Part shown: piece by piece, positions 25,280 through 34,136 of the stretch
How the letters are laid out: each line of letters opens with the position of its first letter
How positions within the stretch are numbered: the first letter of the stretch is position 1
Assembly (NCBI RefSeq): GCF_010468565.1
Contig: NZ_WUEG01000006.1
Location: 167,945-231,944 of the forward strand
Length of the DNA stretch: 64,000 nucleotides
Direction of reading: 5' to 3'
DNA from: Allomuricauda sp. TY007
GTDB lineage: Bacteria > Bacteroidota > Bacteroidia > Flavobacteriales > Flavobacteriaceae
Program-made: the position numbers and the translations under genes
The notes under the pieces: model-generated
Seen by the model: only the letters and a program-made list of their open reading frames with translations
Databases searched by the model: none
What the model was told of the DNA's origin: nothing

Positions 25280-25503
25280 TCGCCGTATCTGGAGACTTCG
25301 CGGTCATAAAAAGCCGTGGCGGCCTCAATCAGATTTTCTGCTTCTTCCATTAAATCAGCTTCGTCTTGTTTGGAGAATTCTTCCATCCATTCCACCTCAT
25401 CATTTTCCAGATTGATGATGAATCTGGGATATTCGGTGTGGACGATAAAAATGGCCTCGGGATGATCCGTATTGTCGGCCAATAAAAATTTAGGTAGTTC
25501 CAT
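25276..25503 (-). CDS. small acidic conserved protein, function unknown
   Basis: A 75-aa protein, strongly acidic, with no signal peptide or membrane segment. It begins MELPKFLLADNTDHPEAIFIVHTEYPRFI and ends in a Glu-rich helix (DEADLMEEAENLIEAATAFYDRE). Its stop overlaps the PAP2 start (TGATG-like junction), so it is the first gene of the PAP2/ArnT-like operon. The size and pattern recall small conserved proteins seen beside such phosphatases in flavobacteria, but I cannot name a family. Confidence 0.7.
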   Translation of the reverse strand: MELPKFLLADNTDHPEAIFIVHTEYPRFIINLENDEVEWMEEFSKQDEADLMEEAENLIEAATAFYDREVSRYGD

Positions 25504-25554
25504 TTATCAAATAGTTAGATTTCAAAATTTGGAATCTTCTTAATTCAATTGTTT

Positions 25555-26034
25555 TTATCTGTGAGTTTTTAGCTTTTTCGCTACCTCATCATAATATTCT
25601 TGTGTCAGTACTTCGGTCCACGTTGTAGGCTGTTCACCATTGTACAAAGCCAAGTAGGTTACATCACTAAATTTTGTTGAGGAATGCCAATGCTCAATAT
25701 TTTTTTCACATTTAATAACATCGCCTGCTTTTAGTATCATAGGTTCTTTACCTCTTTCTTGATAATATGCCTCTCCATCTACAATTATAAGAACTTGGGC
25801 AGAACTATGTTTGTGCCAATCCAAGGTGGAATTGGCTTTAAATGTTGCTTTTGTGATATTATAACCTAGCTCTGCGTCATCGTGAATAATAGGATTTAGC
25901 CAGGCTTCTCCTATGTAATGGGTGTTTGGAGCTTTAGTACCTTCTGTAAGGTATGAAGAAACTTTATATTCAGAATTTTGAGAAAATACTGATAATGAGG
26001 TTAAAATTAAAAGGGTAAAAATTGAACTTTTCAT
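25555..26034 (-). CDS. secreted cupin-domain protein
   Basis: A 159-aa precursor with a signal peptide (MKSSIFTLLILTSLSVFSQ). A single RmlC-like cupin barrel follows. Motif 1 is DWHKHSSAQVLIIVDGEAYYQERG, with the two metal-binding His; motif 2 is GDVIKCEKNIEHWHSST, with a further His. Metal-dependent cupins of this type occur in many enzymes and sugar-binding proteins; no substrate can be named. It lies directly downstream of the MATE pump gene (6 bases), so it is probably cotranscribed with it. Its DNA is slightly more AT-rich than that of its neighbours. Confidence 0.8.
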   Translation of the reverse strand: MKSSIFTLLILTSLSVFSQNSEYKVSSYLTEGTKAPNTHYIGEAWLNPIIHDDAELGYNITKATFKANSTLDWHKHSSAQVLIIVDGEAYYQERGKEPMILKAGDVIKCEKNIEHWHSSTKFSDVTYLALYNGEQPTTWTEVLTQEYYDEVAKKLKTHR

Positions 26035-26040
26035 TCTATT

Positions 26041-27408
26041 TTATTGGTTTATATATTTCTTGGTCAAAAAGTTGAATCGAAGATACAACATTACGGCCGA
26101 TGCGGTAAGCCCTGACAACAATCCAATCCAAATTCCCGAACTCTCGAGACTTGTGTGCAGTCCCAAGTAGTAACTGATCGGAAAACCAATCAACCAATAG
26201 GCGATAAAAGTGATCAGCGTAGGTATCTTCACATCTTGCAAACCACGCAACGCTCCCAAAACCACTACTTGGAGCCCATCAGAAATCTGAAAAAAGGCGG
26301 CGACCAAAAGTAGTTTCGCAGCAATAATGATTACTTCGGTGTTATCGGCTTGGTTCGTAATGTCGTCCACATCCAAATAAATAGTCGGCAACCAATGTCT
26401 CCCCAATAAGAAAATCACAGCGAAAGCTATTTCCACCAAAAGCGTCAAGAAAAATACGGATTCCGCGATTCGCTTCAACTCTTTATAATTCCGAAGCCCT
26501 TTCTGGTTCCCGACCCTGACTATGGCCGCTACACCAAGCCCCATACCCACCATAAAGGTCATACTGCTCAAGTTCAATGCAATCTGATTGGCCGCTTGGG
26601 CGTTTTTACCAAGCACTCCGCTCAACCAAATGGCCGCTGTAAAAATGGCCACCTCAAAAAACATCTGCAAAGCGGATGGAAACCCAAGACTGATGATTTT
26701 GTTCATCACTTTTCTCTCAATCTTTCTAAAATTGAAATGAGTTACATAGGGAGCAAACTTTTCTTTCCGCTTTAGCAAATACCAAATAAAGACCACCATA
26801 ATTACACGAGATGCCAAAGTTCCTACTGCCGCACCAACAATCCCCATCTTAGGAAATCCCAAAGCACCAAAAATGAGTAAATAGTTCAGGGTGATATTTA
26901 CCACATTGGCCACAATAGTAGTATACATCGGATATTTGGTCTGTGATAAACCATCCGAAAACTGCTTAAAGGCTTGAAATATGATCAAGGGAACCAACGA
27001 AAAAGCGACCAAATCCAAATAGGGCAAAGCAAGTTCCACTACTTCGGGTGGCTGTTCCATGTGGTGCATCAAGGGTTTGGAAACTTGAATAAGTCCAAAA
27101 AGTGACAAACCCAGTAGGGTACAAAGTACCAAACCGTGCTTTAAGGCACTTTTACCCGCTGCCTGATCCTTTGCCCCATCCGCTTCGGCCACTAATGGCG
27201 TGATTGCCGTGGAAAAACCTATCCCCAGAGACATCGCAATAAAAACAAAACTATTACCAAGGGAAACCGCAGCTAGTTCGGCCGTACCCAATTGTCCCAC
27301 CATAATATTGTCCGCAAAGGCCACAAACGTATGCCCCAACATCCCCAAAATAACGGGATAGGACAGTTTTAGGTTATAGGCAAACTCTTTGGTGTAGTTT
27401 TGAAACAC
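26041..27408 (-). CDS. MATE family multidrug efflux pump, NorM type
   Basis: A 455-aa transporter with twelve membrane helices in two homologous halves, exporting cationic drugs in exchange for Na+ or H+. NorM-type features include MLGHTFVAFADNIMVGQLGTAELAAVSLGNSFVF in helices 1-2 and IGFPSALQMFFEVAIF with a conserved acidic residue in helix 7. The frame is complete and the length normal. A gap of about 80 bp separates it from mazG upstream. Substrates cannot be predicted. Confidence 0.9.
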   Translation of the reverse strand: MFQNYTKEFAYNLKLSYPVILGMLGHTFVAFADNIMVGQLGTAELAAVSLGNSFVFIAMSLGIGFSTAITPLVAEADGAKDQAAGKSALKHGLVLCTLLGLSLFGLIQVSKPLMHHMEQPPEVVELALPYLDLVAFSLVPLIIFQAFKQFSDGLSQTKYPMYTTIVANVVNITLNYLLIFGALGFPKMGIVGAAVGTLASRVIMVVFIWYLLKRKEKFAPYVTHFNFRKIERKVMNKIISLGFPSALQMFFEVAIFTAAIWLSGVLGKNAQAANQIALNLSSMTFMVGMGLGVAAIVRVGNQKGLRNYKELKRIAESVFFLTLLVEIAFAVIFLLGRHWLPTIYLDVDDITNQADNTEVIIIAAKLLLVAAFFQISDGLQVVVLGALRGLQDVKIPTLITFIAYWLIGFPISYYLGLHTSLESSGIWIGLLSGLTASAVMLYLRFNFLTKKYINQ

Positions 27409-27487
27409 AACGGATATTTAAAAAGGATGGCAAATATAGATAGATTGACGACAATTTTCGTGTCTTCTTACATTGTGGACGAATTAA

Positions 27488-28261
27488 TCAAAGTTTCTTT
27501 GCTTCATCCCAATACACGTCCATTTCGGCCAAGGTCATATCGCTCATAGCTTTTCCAGCCTCCTTTGCTTTTTGCTCTAAATATTGAAACCGCTTGATGA
27601 ATTTTTTATTGGTCCGTTCCAATGCATTTTCTGGGTTGATTTTTAAAAACCGAGCATAATTGACCATGGAGAAAAGGACATCTCCAAATTCGGATTCCAT
27701 CTGATCTGCATTATTTGCCTCTACTTCTTCTTGTAGCTCACCCAACTCCTCTTTCAATTTCTCAAAAACCTGTTCGGGATGTTCCCAATCAAATCCCACA
27801 CCAGCTACTTTATCTTGGATTCGGTTGGCTTTTACCAAGGATGGCAAACCATTGGGAACACCTTCGAGCACACTTTTTTTACCTTCTTTTAGTTTGATGT
27901 TTTCCCAATTCTGCTTTACTTCCTCTTCATTCTCCACCTTCACATCCCCATAAATATGAGGGTGTCTGTTGATGAGTTTCTCACAAATGCCATTGGCTAC
28001 ATCGGCAATGTCAAAATCTTGGGTCTCAGAACCTATTTTGGCATAGAAAACAATATGCAACAAGATATCGCCCAATTCCTTTTTCACTTCTTCCAAATCG
28101 TTGTCCAGAATGGCGTCACCCAGTTCGTAGGTTTCCTCAATGGTCAAATGGCGTAGGGTCTGCATGGTCTGTTTTCTGTCCCACGGACATTGTTCGCGCA
28201 ATTCATCCATAATGGTCAAAAGGCGGTCAAAGGCGGCCAACTGTTGCGATCTTGTGTTCAT
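27488..28261 (-). CDS. mazG: nucleoside triphosphate pyrophosphohydrolase MazG
   Basis: Hydrolyses nucleoside triphosphates to monophosphates and pyrophosphate, cleaning the pool and lowering ppGpp in stress. The 257 aa contain two tandem MazG domains. The first has the magnesium site EETYE (42-46) and ELGD (62-65) with LRHLTIEE. The second (about 150-235) shows KLKEELGELQEEVEA and ESEFGDVLFSMVNYAR. The CPWDRKQT motif near residue 25 is universal in the family. The length is normal. Confidence 0.94.
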   Translation of the reverse strand: MNTRSQQLAAFDRLLTIMDELREQCPWDRKQTMQTLRHLTIEETYELGDAILDNDLEEVKKELGDILLHIVFYAKIGSETQDFDIADVANGICEKLINRHPHIYGDVKVENEEEVKQNWENIKLKEGKKSVLEGVPNGLPSLVKANRIQDKVAGVGFDWEHPEQVFEKLKEELGELQEEVEANNADQMESEFGDVLFSMVNYARFLKINPENALERTNKKFIKRFQYLEQKAKEAGKAMSDMTLAEMDVYWDEAKKL

Positions 28262-28413
28262 GGTTTTGGATTTTGTCCAAAAATACGAAGTCCAATTGGT
28301 TGAGATTCTATCGTTAAACTTTACTTATGAAAAGTATTTTGGTATTTTTCAACAAAGCCCATTTACGAGAAAATATCACTATCTTGAACCTCATTTTAGG
28401 CAAAATCAGTAGA

Positions 28414-29058
28414 ATGAAACATCTTATTATTGCGTTGCTCATGATTCCTGTGATGGCCATTGGGCAAACCGATAATCCCTTTGAAAATGAAGTTAAGGCA
28501 ATCCAGCAAAAGAACGATTCCCTATGGGATTCTTCCCGACCGACCATTGTTTTTACGGGAAGTTCAAGTATTCGTTTTTGGTACGATGTCCAGGATCGCT
28601 TTCCGGAGCACCAAGTGCTGAACACTGGCTTTGGAGGCTCACAATTTTCCGACCTTGAATTATATCTGGATGAGTTGATTTTAAACTACAAGCCCGTAAA
28701 AGTTTTCATTTATGAAGGCGACAACGATATTTTTGCCAAGAAGCGGCCCCGAAAAATATTGCAAAGGGCCGAATATATTCTTGGCATCCTTCAACAGAGA
28801 AACCCTGACATGGAAATTGTTCTGATTTCTGCCAAACCGAGTATTTCCCGTTGGAAATATAGGGGCAGGTACCGAAGATTGAACCGCAAACTGTACCGAT
28901 TGGCATCGAAGACCGATGGGATCGATTTTGTGGATGTTTGGTACCCCATGCTCGACAAAAGAAAGGTAAAGCAGGACATTTTTATTGAAGATGGGCTCCA
29001 TATGAACTCCAAAGGGTATGACATCTGGTACGATGTAATCAAAAACTATATAGACTAA
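28414..29058 (+). CDS. secreted SGNH/GDSL hydrolase
   Basis: A 214-aa precursor whose signal peptide (MKHLIIALLMIPVMAIGQ) sets the ATG at 28414; the frame is open back to 28327. The SGNH blocks are visible: block I VFTGSSSIRFW with the catalytic Ser, block II NTGFGGSQ, block III YEGDNDI with Asn, and block V DGLHMNSKGYDIW with the Asp-His pair. Such enzymes deacylate lipids or polysaccharides, for example acetylxylan or peptidoglycan. It lies 12 bases before a GH20 lipoprotein gene, so removal of acetyl or acyl groups from amino-sugar polymers is a reasonable but unproven role. Confidence 0.85.
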   Translation: MKHLIIALLMIPVMAIGQTDNPFENEVKAIQQKNDSLWDSSRPTIVFTGSSSIRFWYDVQDRFPEHQVLNTGFGGSQFSDLELYLDELILNYKPVKVFIYEGDNDIFAKKRPRKILQRAEYILGILQQRNPDMEIVLISAKPSISRWKYRGRYRRLNRKLYRLASKTDGIDFVDVWYPMLDKRKVKQDIFIEDGLHMNSKGYDIWYDVIKNYID

Positions 29059-29070
29059 AACTAAACAAAC

Positions 29071-30648
29071 GTGATTTACAGATCAATTTTGCTGTTCGTT
29101 GCAGTTATCTGCATGGCAGCTTGCCAAACCAAAAAAGAGGAAATCAATTTTCCAAAAACCGACCTAGCCAGTGCTCCGTTGATTCCAAAACCCATTAAAA
29201 CCATTCCCACTGGAAGTGCTTTTGGGCTGGATGCGGGCACCGCAATTTATACCTCGACCACGAACCCAGAGTTTGAGAAAGTGGGTCGGTTTTTATCCGA
29301 AAGCATTAAATCCAAAACTGGTCTTGATGTTGCGGTAAATACATCATCTGAAGATAAGTTGGAGCGATTGATCTACATTAACCAATCGGATAGTGTTGAT
29401 TTGGAAACGCCAGAATCCTATCAACTCTACATCAAAAAAGATTCGATTTTATTGAATGCCAAAACCGCAGCAGGTGCTTTTAGAGGTGTGCAGACACTTC
29501 GCCAACTTATTCCAGAAAAAAGCAATGACACGCTGACCGACCATCCGTTGTGGGTAATTCCTTCTGGAAAAATCAAGGATGCACCAAAATATGGGTACCG
29601 TAGTTCCATGTTGGATGTGGCCCGTCACTTTTTTACCGTGGAAGAGGTCAAAAAATACATTGATGCCTTGGCGTATTACAAGTTCAACACCCTGCACTTG
29701 CACCTATCGGACGATCAAGGGTGGCGTATTGAAATCAAATCTTGGCCTAAACTGACCGAGGTCGGTGGTGCCAGTGAAGTTGGTGGTGGCGAAGGTGGCT
29801 TTTACACTCAAGAACAATACAAAGACCTTGTAAGCTACGCTGCTGACAGACACATTACTATCGTACCCGAAATTGACATGCCCGGACATACCAATGCGGC
29901 ATCGTTGAGCTATCCTTTTTTACACTATGCCGGAGCAGAGACGCCTCGGGTACGAACGGACATGAAAGTTGGTTACAGCTCTTTCGATGCACAAAAAGAT
30001 ACGGTTTACAGTTTTTTGGATGATGTAATCGGTGAGATTGCATCCATGTCGCCTGGCCCATACTTTCATATTGGGGGTGATGAAAGCCACGTGACCAAAA
30101 AGGACGATTACATTCTTTTTGTGGAAAAAGTGGAAAAAATTGTCCAAAAGCACAACAAAAGAATGATTGGCTGGGATGAAATCGCACAGGCTGATATCGA
30201 CCAAAGCTCGGTAGTACAATTGTGGAACGAGCCAGAAAATGCATTGAAGGCTGCCGAAAATGGTTCCAAAATCATTATTTCGCCTGCAAAAAAGGCCTAT
30301 TTGGACATGAAATACGATTCCATTTCGGAATATGGATTGCACTGGGCAGGCTATATCCCTGTTGATGTGGGGTACCAATGGGACCCAGAAACCTATGCCA
30401 AAGGGCTTGCCAAAGAAAACATTCTCGGCATTGAAGCTCCGTTATGGTCCGAAACCATCAGTAATGGAACCGAATTGGAATATTTGGCGTTTCCAAGATT
30501 GATTGGATATGCCGAATTGGGATGGTCGCCCAGCGAACACCTAAATTGGGACGACTACAAAGAACGTCTCGCAGCACAGGTTCCTTATTTGGAATCCATG
30601 CAGATCAACTATTACCCAACAAAGTTGGTGGACTGGAAAAAAGAATAG
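29071..30648 (+). CDS. beta-N-acetylhexosaminidase, GH20 lipoprotein
   Basis: A 525-aa glycoside hydrolase that removes terminal N-acetylglucosamine or N-acetylgalactosamine by substrate-assisted catalysis. The N-terminus is a lipoprotein signal (VAVICMAAC, lipidated Cys near 18), with a GTG start at 29071. A GH20b-like N-terminal domain is followed by the catalytic barrel: YRSSMLDVARHFFTVEEVK, HLHLSDDQGWRIEIKSWP, EIDMPGHTNAA and the Asp-Glu catalytic pair in HIGGDESH (about 333-340). GIEAPLWSE and YAELGWSP complete the family pattern. It follows the SGNH hydrolase gene by 12 bases. Confidence 0.93.
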   Translation: MIYRSILLFVAVICMAACQTKKEEINFPKTDLASAPLIPKPIKTIPTGSAFGLDAGTAIYTSTTNPEFEKVGRFLSESIKSKTGLDVAVNTSSEDKLERLIYINQSDSVDLETPESYQLYIKKDSILLNAKTAAGAFRGVQTLRQLIPEKSNDTLTDHPLWVIPSGKIKDAPKYGYRSSMLDVARHFFTVEEVKKYIDALAYYKFNTLHLHLSDDQGWRIEIKSWPKLTEVGGASEVGGGEGGFYTQEQYKDLVSYAADRHITIVPEIDMPGHTNAASLSYPFLHYAGAETPRVRTDMKVGYSSFDAQKDTVYSFLDDVIGEIASMSPGPYFHIGGDESHVTKKDDYILFVEKVEKIVQKHNKRMIGWDEIAQADIDQSSVVQLWNEPENALKAAENGSKIIISPAKKAYLDMKYDSISEYGLHWAGYIPVDVGYQWDPETYAKGLAKENILGIEAPLWSETISNGTELEYLAFPRLIGYAELGWSPSEHLNWDDYKERLAAQVPYLESMQINYYPTKLVDWKKE

Positions 30649-30651
30649 TGT

Positions 30652-31098
30652 TTATTCTTCCTCTTCTTCGGAAGCAGATACAGTAGGTTCCTCGGCATCC
30701 TTTTCTTCTTCAACAAAATCAGTGATATTGTTGTCGAGAAGGATGTTGTACCACTGTATGATTTTCTTGATGTCGCTAGCATACACGCGGTCCTCATCGT
30801 AATTGGGTAGTACTTCGAAGAAATACTCTTCCAATTCAATTTTTTCAGCTTTGTGACTGATTGAAGTTTTTTTGCCTCCCTCTTTTTCCTTGATTTTCTG
30901 GAAAACTTCCTTTAAAGGAACTTCTTCTTCCAAGGTATAAATGGCTATTTCGGACAGCACGCTTACATTGCTTCTTAAACCAACGGTTACACGTTTGCCA
31001 TCCAAAAGGGATTCGCCAACAAAGCCACCTCGGGTTTGGGTTAATAATTTGTAAAGTCCTGGTTTACCTCCAATAGATAAAATCTTCTCTAATGCCAT
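30652..31098 (-). CDS. DUF5606 domain protein
   Basis: A 148-aa cytoplasmic protein. The N-terminal half (MALEKILSIGGKPGLYKLL, then GFVGESLLDGKRVTVG) matches the small DUF5606 domain of Bacteroidota. A helical region (IQWYNILLDNNI) and a very acidic low-complexity tail ending in five Glu follow. The function is unknown. It sits upstream of def and ruvX in reverse order on the minus strand, 55 bp downstream of def, a neighbourhood I recall as common in flavobacteria. Its stop lies three bases from that of the convergent GH20 gene. Confidence 0.8.
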   Translation of the reverse strand: MALEKILSIGGKPGLYKLLTQTRGGFVGESLLDGKRVTVGLRSNVSVLSEIAIYTLEEEVPLKEVFQKIKEKEGGKKTSISHKAEKIELEEYFFEVLPNYDEDRVYASDIKKIIQWYNILLDNNITDFVEEEKDAEEPTVSASEEEEE

Positions 31099-31153
31099 TC
31101 AAATAATAATTTATGGGCGCAAAAATATGTTTTTATCGCAAACAGCGATTTTT

Positions 31154-31744
31154 TTAACGTCCTTTTTTGATATTGGGAAACCTCATTCGGTAATCCACAT
31201 TGATTTTCCCTTTGGAAATCTTTTCCAATCGGCTTTTTAAAAGTCGCTTCTTCAGGGTTGATAGCTTATCGGTGAACAAAACACCCTCGATATGGTCGTA
31301 TTCGTGCTGAATTACCCGAGCCAAAAGACCATCAAAGGTTTCTGTATGCTCATTAAAACCTTCATCCAAATAGGTAATGGTGATTTCGGGCTTGCGTTTT
31401 ACATCTTCACGGATATCGGGAATGCTCAAACAACCTTCGTTAAAGTCCCACTCTTTGCCGTTTTCCTCTTCAATCGTGGCATTGATGAAGACTTTTTTGA
31501 ATCCATCGAGCTGTTTTTTTTCGGCTTCGGTCAATTCGTCATCGTCCGCAAAAGGTGTAGTATCCACCATGAACATACGTATGGGAAGTCCTACTTGAGG
31601 GGCGGCCAAACCAACGCCATGGGCATTGTACATGGTCTCCCACATGTTTGTTATCAATTCATCCAGTTTTGGATATTCGGATGTGATATCCTTTGCCTTT
31701 TTTCGCAAAACGGGGTCTCCGTAAGCTACTATGGGTAAAATCAT
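31154..31744 (-). CDS. def: peptide deformylase
   Basis: Removes the formyl group from the N-terminal methionine of new proteins; an Fe/Zn enzyme. All three motifs are present in the 196 aa: GVGLAAPQVG (motif 1), EGCLSIP (motif 2, metal Cys) and QHEYDHIEG (motif 3, metal His pair and catalytic Glu). The insert between motifs 1 and 2 (DDELTEAEKKQLDGFKK) is typical of Bacteroidota enzymes. The ruvX gene ends 3 bases before it, so they are one operon. Confidence 0.96.
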   Translation of the reverse strand: MILPIVAYGDPVLRKKAKDITSEYPKLDELITNMWETMYNAHGVGLAAPQVGLPIRMFMVDTTPFADDDELTEAEKKQLDGFKKVFINATIEEENGKEWDFNEGCLSIPDIREDVKRKPEITITYLDEGFNEHTETFDGLLARVIQHEYDHIEGVLFTDKLSTLKKRLLKSRLEKISKGKINVDYRMRFPNIKKGR

Positions 31745-31747
31745 AAA

Positions 31748-32158
31748 TCAAAATCTGTTTAAATAGGCCTGCAATATGAGCGTGGCACTTATTTCATCGA
31801 CTAGGGCCTTGTCCCTTCGCTTCTTCTTTTTCATTCCGCTGTCCAACATGGACTGAAACGCCATTTTGGAGGTAAACCGCTCATCTTGACGCTCCACGGG
31901 AATCGAAGGAAACTTGGCTTTTAGCTTTTTTAAAAACTCTTGGATAAGCGCTTCGGACTCTGAAGCGGTATTGTCCATTTGCTTGGGCAATCCCACCACA
32001 AAACGCTCTATAGGTTCCTTTTGGGTGTATTCTTCCAAAAAGGCCAACAATTCTTTAGTCTCGATGGTTGTCAACCCGGACGCAATTAACTGAAGTTCAT
32101 CGGTAACTGCTATCCCCGTTCTCACCTTTCCAAAATCCAAAGCCAAAATTCTAGCCAA
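31748..32158 (-). CDS. ruvX: RuvX/YqgF family nuclease (pre-16S rRNA or Holliday junction)
   Basis: A 136-aa RNase H-fold protein. It begins ARILALDFGKVRTGIAVTD, with the first catalytic Asp in the FGxxRTG context, and has VGLPKQMDNTASE, DERFTSKMA and, near the end, DEISATLILQAYL with the last acidic residue. YqgF-family proteins process the 5' end of 16S rRNA and have been proposed as resolvases. It is the first gene of the ruvX-def-DUF5606 group and divergent from dapD. Confidence 0.9.
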   Translation of the reverse strand: MARILALDFGKVRTGIAVTDELQLIASGLTTIETKELLAFLEEYTQKEPIERFVVGLPKQMDNTASESEALIQEFLKKLKAKFPSIPVERQDERFTSKMAFQSMLDSGMKKKKRRDKALVDEISATLILQAYLNRF

Positions 32159-32233
32159 AATAATTTTTTGGCAAAAATAACCTTAAAAATGTTATGCGCT
32201 TAAAAATGGCAACCATAATTGTGTGACGGGGCT

Positions 32234-32241
32234 TATCTTTG
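32234..32241 (+). promoter_or_regulatory. -7 element of the dapD promoter
   Basis: TATCTTTG is an exact match to TAnnTTTG, 17 bp before the dapD ATG. No good -33 element is visible at the usual distance. It helps exclude the in-frame start at 32219. Confidence 0.5.
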
Positions 32242-32257
32242 TAAAAACTTTAAGAAA

Positions 32258-33073
32258 ATGACAGAATTAAGAACGCTAATTGAAAAAGCGTGGGAAAATA
32301 GAGCGTTGCTCGAGGACAGAAAGACTCAAAACGCCATACGCGAAGTCGTAAAGCTTATTGATTCAGGAGAACTGCGATGTGCGGAACCCACGGAAGATGG
32401 GTGGCAGATAAACGAATGGGTAAAAAAAGGGGTGGTACTTTACTTCCCTATCCAAAAAATGGAAGTGCTCGAAGCTGGCATTTTTGAATATCATGATAAA
32501 ATCCCGTTGAAAAAAGGCTACAAAGAAAAAGGTGTTCGTGTGGTACCGCATGCGGTAGCAAGACACGGTGCTTATATTTCACAAGGCACCATTTTAATGC
32601 CCAGTTATGTTAACATTGGTGCTTATGTCGATGAGGGAACTATGGTAGATACTTGGGCCACCGTAGGAAGTTGTGCACAAATTGGGAAAAACGTTCACTT
32701 GAGTGGTGGAGTTGGTATCGGCGGGGTTTTGGAACCTTTGCAAGCTGCACCAGTAATTATAGAGGACAACGCCTTTATCGGCTCCAGATGTATTGTTGTG
32801 GAAGGTGTACGTGTGGAAAAAGAGGCCGTTTTGGGTGCCAATGTGGTTTTGACCGCTTCCACCAAAATAATTGATGTAACAGGTAATGAACCTGTGGAAT
32901 TGAAAGGTCGCGTACCAGCAAGGTCCGTTGTGATACCGGGAAGCTATACCAAAAAATTCCCTGCAGGAGATTACCAAGTACCTTGCGCCCTGATCATTGG
33001 AAAGCGCAAAGAAAGCACGGACAAAAAAACCTCTTTGAACAATGCTTTGCGGGAGCATAATGTAGCGGTGTAA
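32258..33073 (+). CDS. dapD: tetrahydrodipicolinate N-succinyltransferase
   Basis: Succinylates tetrahydrodipicolinate in the diaminopimelate/lysine pathway, which feeds peptidoglycan. The 271 aa form a left-handed beta-helix of hexapeptide repeats after an N-terminal helical domain (MTELRTLIEKAWENRALL). Family blocks are ILMPSYVNIGAYVDEGTMVDTWATVGSCAQIG and SGGVGIGGVLEPLQAAP, then FIGSRCIVVEGV. The ATG at 32258 is chosen; the in-frame codon at 32219 lies upstream of the -7 element. lysA, the last enzyme of the pathway, is at 49650 but not linked in an operon. A strong terminator follows. Confidence 0.95.
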   Translation: MTELRTLIEKAWENRALLEDRKTQNAIREVVKLIDSGELRCAEPTEDGWQINEWVKKGVVLYFPIQKMEVLEAGIFEYHDKIPLKKGYKEKGVRVVPHAVARHGAYISQGTILMPSYVNIGAYVDEGTMVDTWATVGSCAQIGKNVHLSGGVGIGGVLEPLQAAPVIIEDNAFIGSRCIVVEGVRVEKEAVLGANVVLTASTKIIDVTGNEPVELKGRVPARSVVIPGSYTKKFPAGDYQVPCALIIGKRKESTDKKTSLNNALREHNVAV

Positions 33074-33122
33074 GGCTGTGGGTTCATTTTTTTTGAGCTT
33101 AGATAAAATTATTACAGTAATG

Positions 33123-33167
33123 ATAGGGTTGTTTTTTTACGCAAAAGAAGCAACCCTATTGTTTTTT
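33123..33167 (+). terminator. intrinsic terminator after dapD
   Basis: ATAGGGTTG (33123-33131) and CAACCCTAT (33151-33159) form a perfect 9-bp stem with a 19-nt loop, followed by TGTTTTTT. It is about 50 bp after the stop codon. Confidence 0.85.
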
Positions 33168-33296
33168 CAGCCTCTATAATATACCTATTAGAATTAAATT
33201 TTGAAGTTTTAACAAAAAGTAAGTAGGGAAATTGGAGAGTTGATTGTTTGTAAGAAAAAGAAACGTTCAAACAATTTTTGCGCTACTTTTTTGTTA

Positions 33297-33304
33297 TAGT
33301 TTTG
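33297..33304 (+). promoter_or_regulatory. -7 element before the first LPS-core glycosyltransferase gene
   Basis: TAGTTTTG matches TAnnTTTG, 28 bp before the ATG at 33333. A TTTG at 33277-33280 could be the -33 element, but the 16-bp spacing is short. Confidence 0.5.
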
Positions 33305-33332
33305 TAAAAATTAAACACTATACCAATAAATT

Positions 33333-34136
33333 ATGGCTGAATTGAGCACCCCAAAGCAAAAAATATCAGCACTTGTGATTACCTACAATGAAATGGGATA
33401 CATTGAAAAATGTATCGACTCCGTTTCCTTTGCAGATGAAATTTTAGTGGTTGATTCCTACAGTACCGATGGTACTTACGAGTATCTTTTGAACCATCCA
33501 AAAGTACGGGTAATCCAAAATCCTTTTGAAAACTTTACCGCTCAAAAATCGTTCACCCTTAAACAGGCCACAAATGATTGGGTATTGTTCTTGGATGCAG
33601 ACGAAGTGGTCACAGAAAGCCTTCAAAAGGAAATCGTTGAAACCATCAACAACCCAAATGCCCATGAGGCCTATTGGTTCTACCGAAAGTTTATGTTCCA
33701 AAACGAGCCTCTTAACTTTAGTGGTTGGCAAACCGATAAAAATTATAGACTGTTCCGAAAGAGCAAAGCTCATTTTACCGATAGAAAAATTGTGCACGAA
33801 ACTTTAGTGGTCAATGGACAATCCGGTATTCTTAATGAAAAACTGATTCACTATTGCTACAAGGATTATGAAGATTACAAAGGTAAAATGCTCAAGTATG
33901 GCCAATTAAAAGCCAAAGAGGATTTTTATAAAGAAAAGCATTTCAATTATCTTTTAATGACGGTAAAACCTTTTTGGAAGTTCTTTAACCACTACATTAT
34001 CCGGCTCGGGTTCTTGGATGGAAAAAAAGGATGGACCATTTGCTACCTTAACGCCCTTGGGGTTCTAGAACGATTCAGAGAATTAAAAAGACTGGAAAAA
34101 AAGAACGAGCTCGCCTACTATTTGGTAATGCCGTAG
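33333..34136 (+). CDS. family 2 glycosyltransferase, WaaE/LgtF-like
   Basis: A 267-aa cytoplasmic GT-A enzyme. ISALVITYNEMGYIEKCIDSV and VVDSYSTDGT form the nucleotide-binding half; FLDADEVVTESLQ is the metal-binding acidic motif. The FYRKFMFQNEPLNFSGWQTDKNYRLFRKSKAHF segment is typical of WaaE/LgtF beta-1,4-glucosyltransferases that extend the LPS inner core. No membrane helices are seen. The end overlaps the convergent glycosyltransferase by 19 bases. Core oligosaccharide assembly is the likely role; the acceptor is not known. Confidence 0.85.
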   Translation: MAELSTPKQKISALVITYNEMGYIEKCIDSVSFADEILVVDSYSTDGTYEYLLNHPKVRVIQNPFENFTAQKSFTLKQATNDWVLFLDADEVVTESLQKEIVETINNPNAHEAYWFYRKFMFQNEPLNFSGWQTDKNYRLFRKSKAHFTDRKIVHETLVVNGQSGILNEKLIHYCYKDYEDYKGKMLKYGQLKAKEDFYKEKHFNYLLMTVKPFWKFFNHYIIRLGFLDGKKGWTICYLNALGVLERFRELKRLEKKNELAYYLVMP

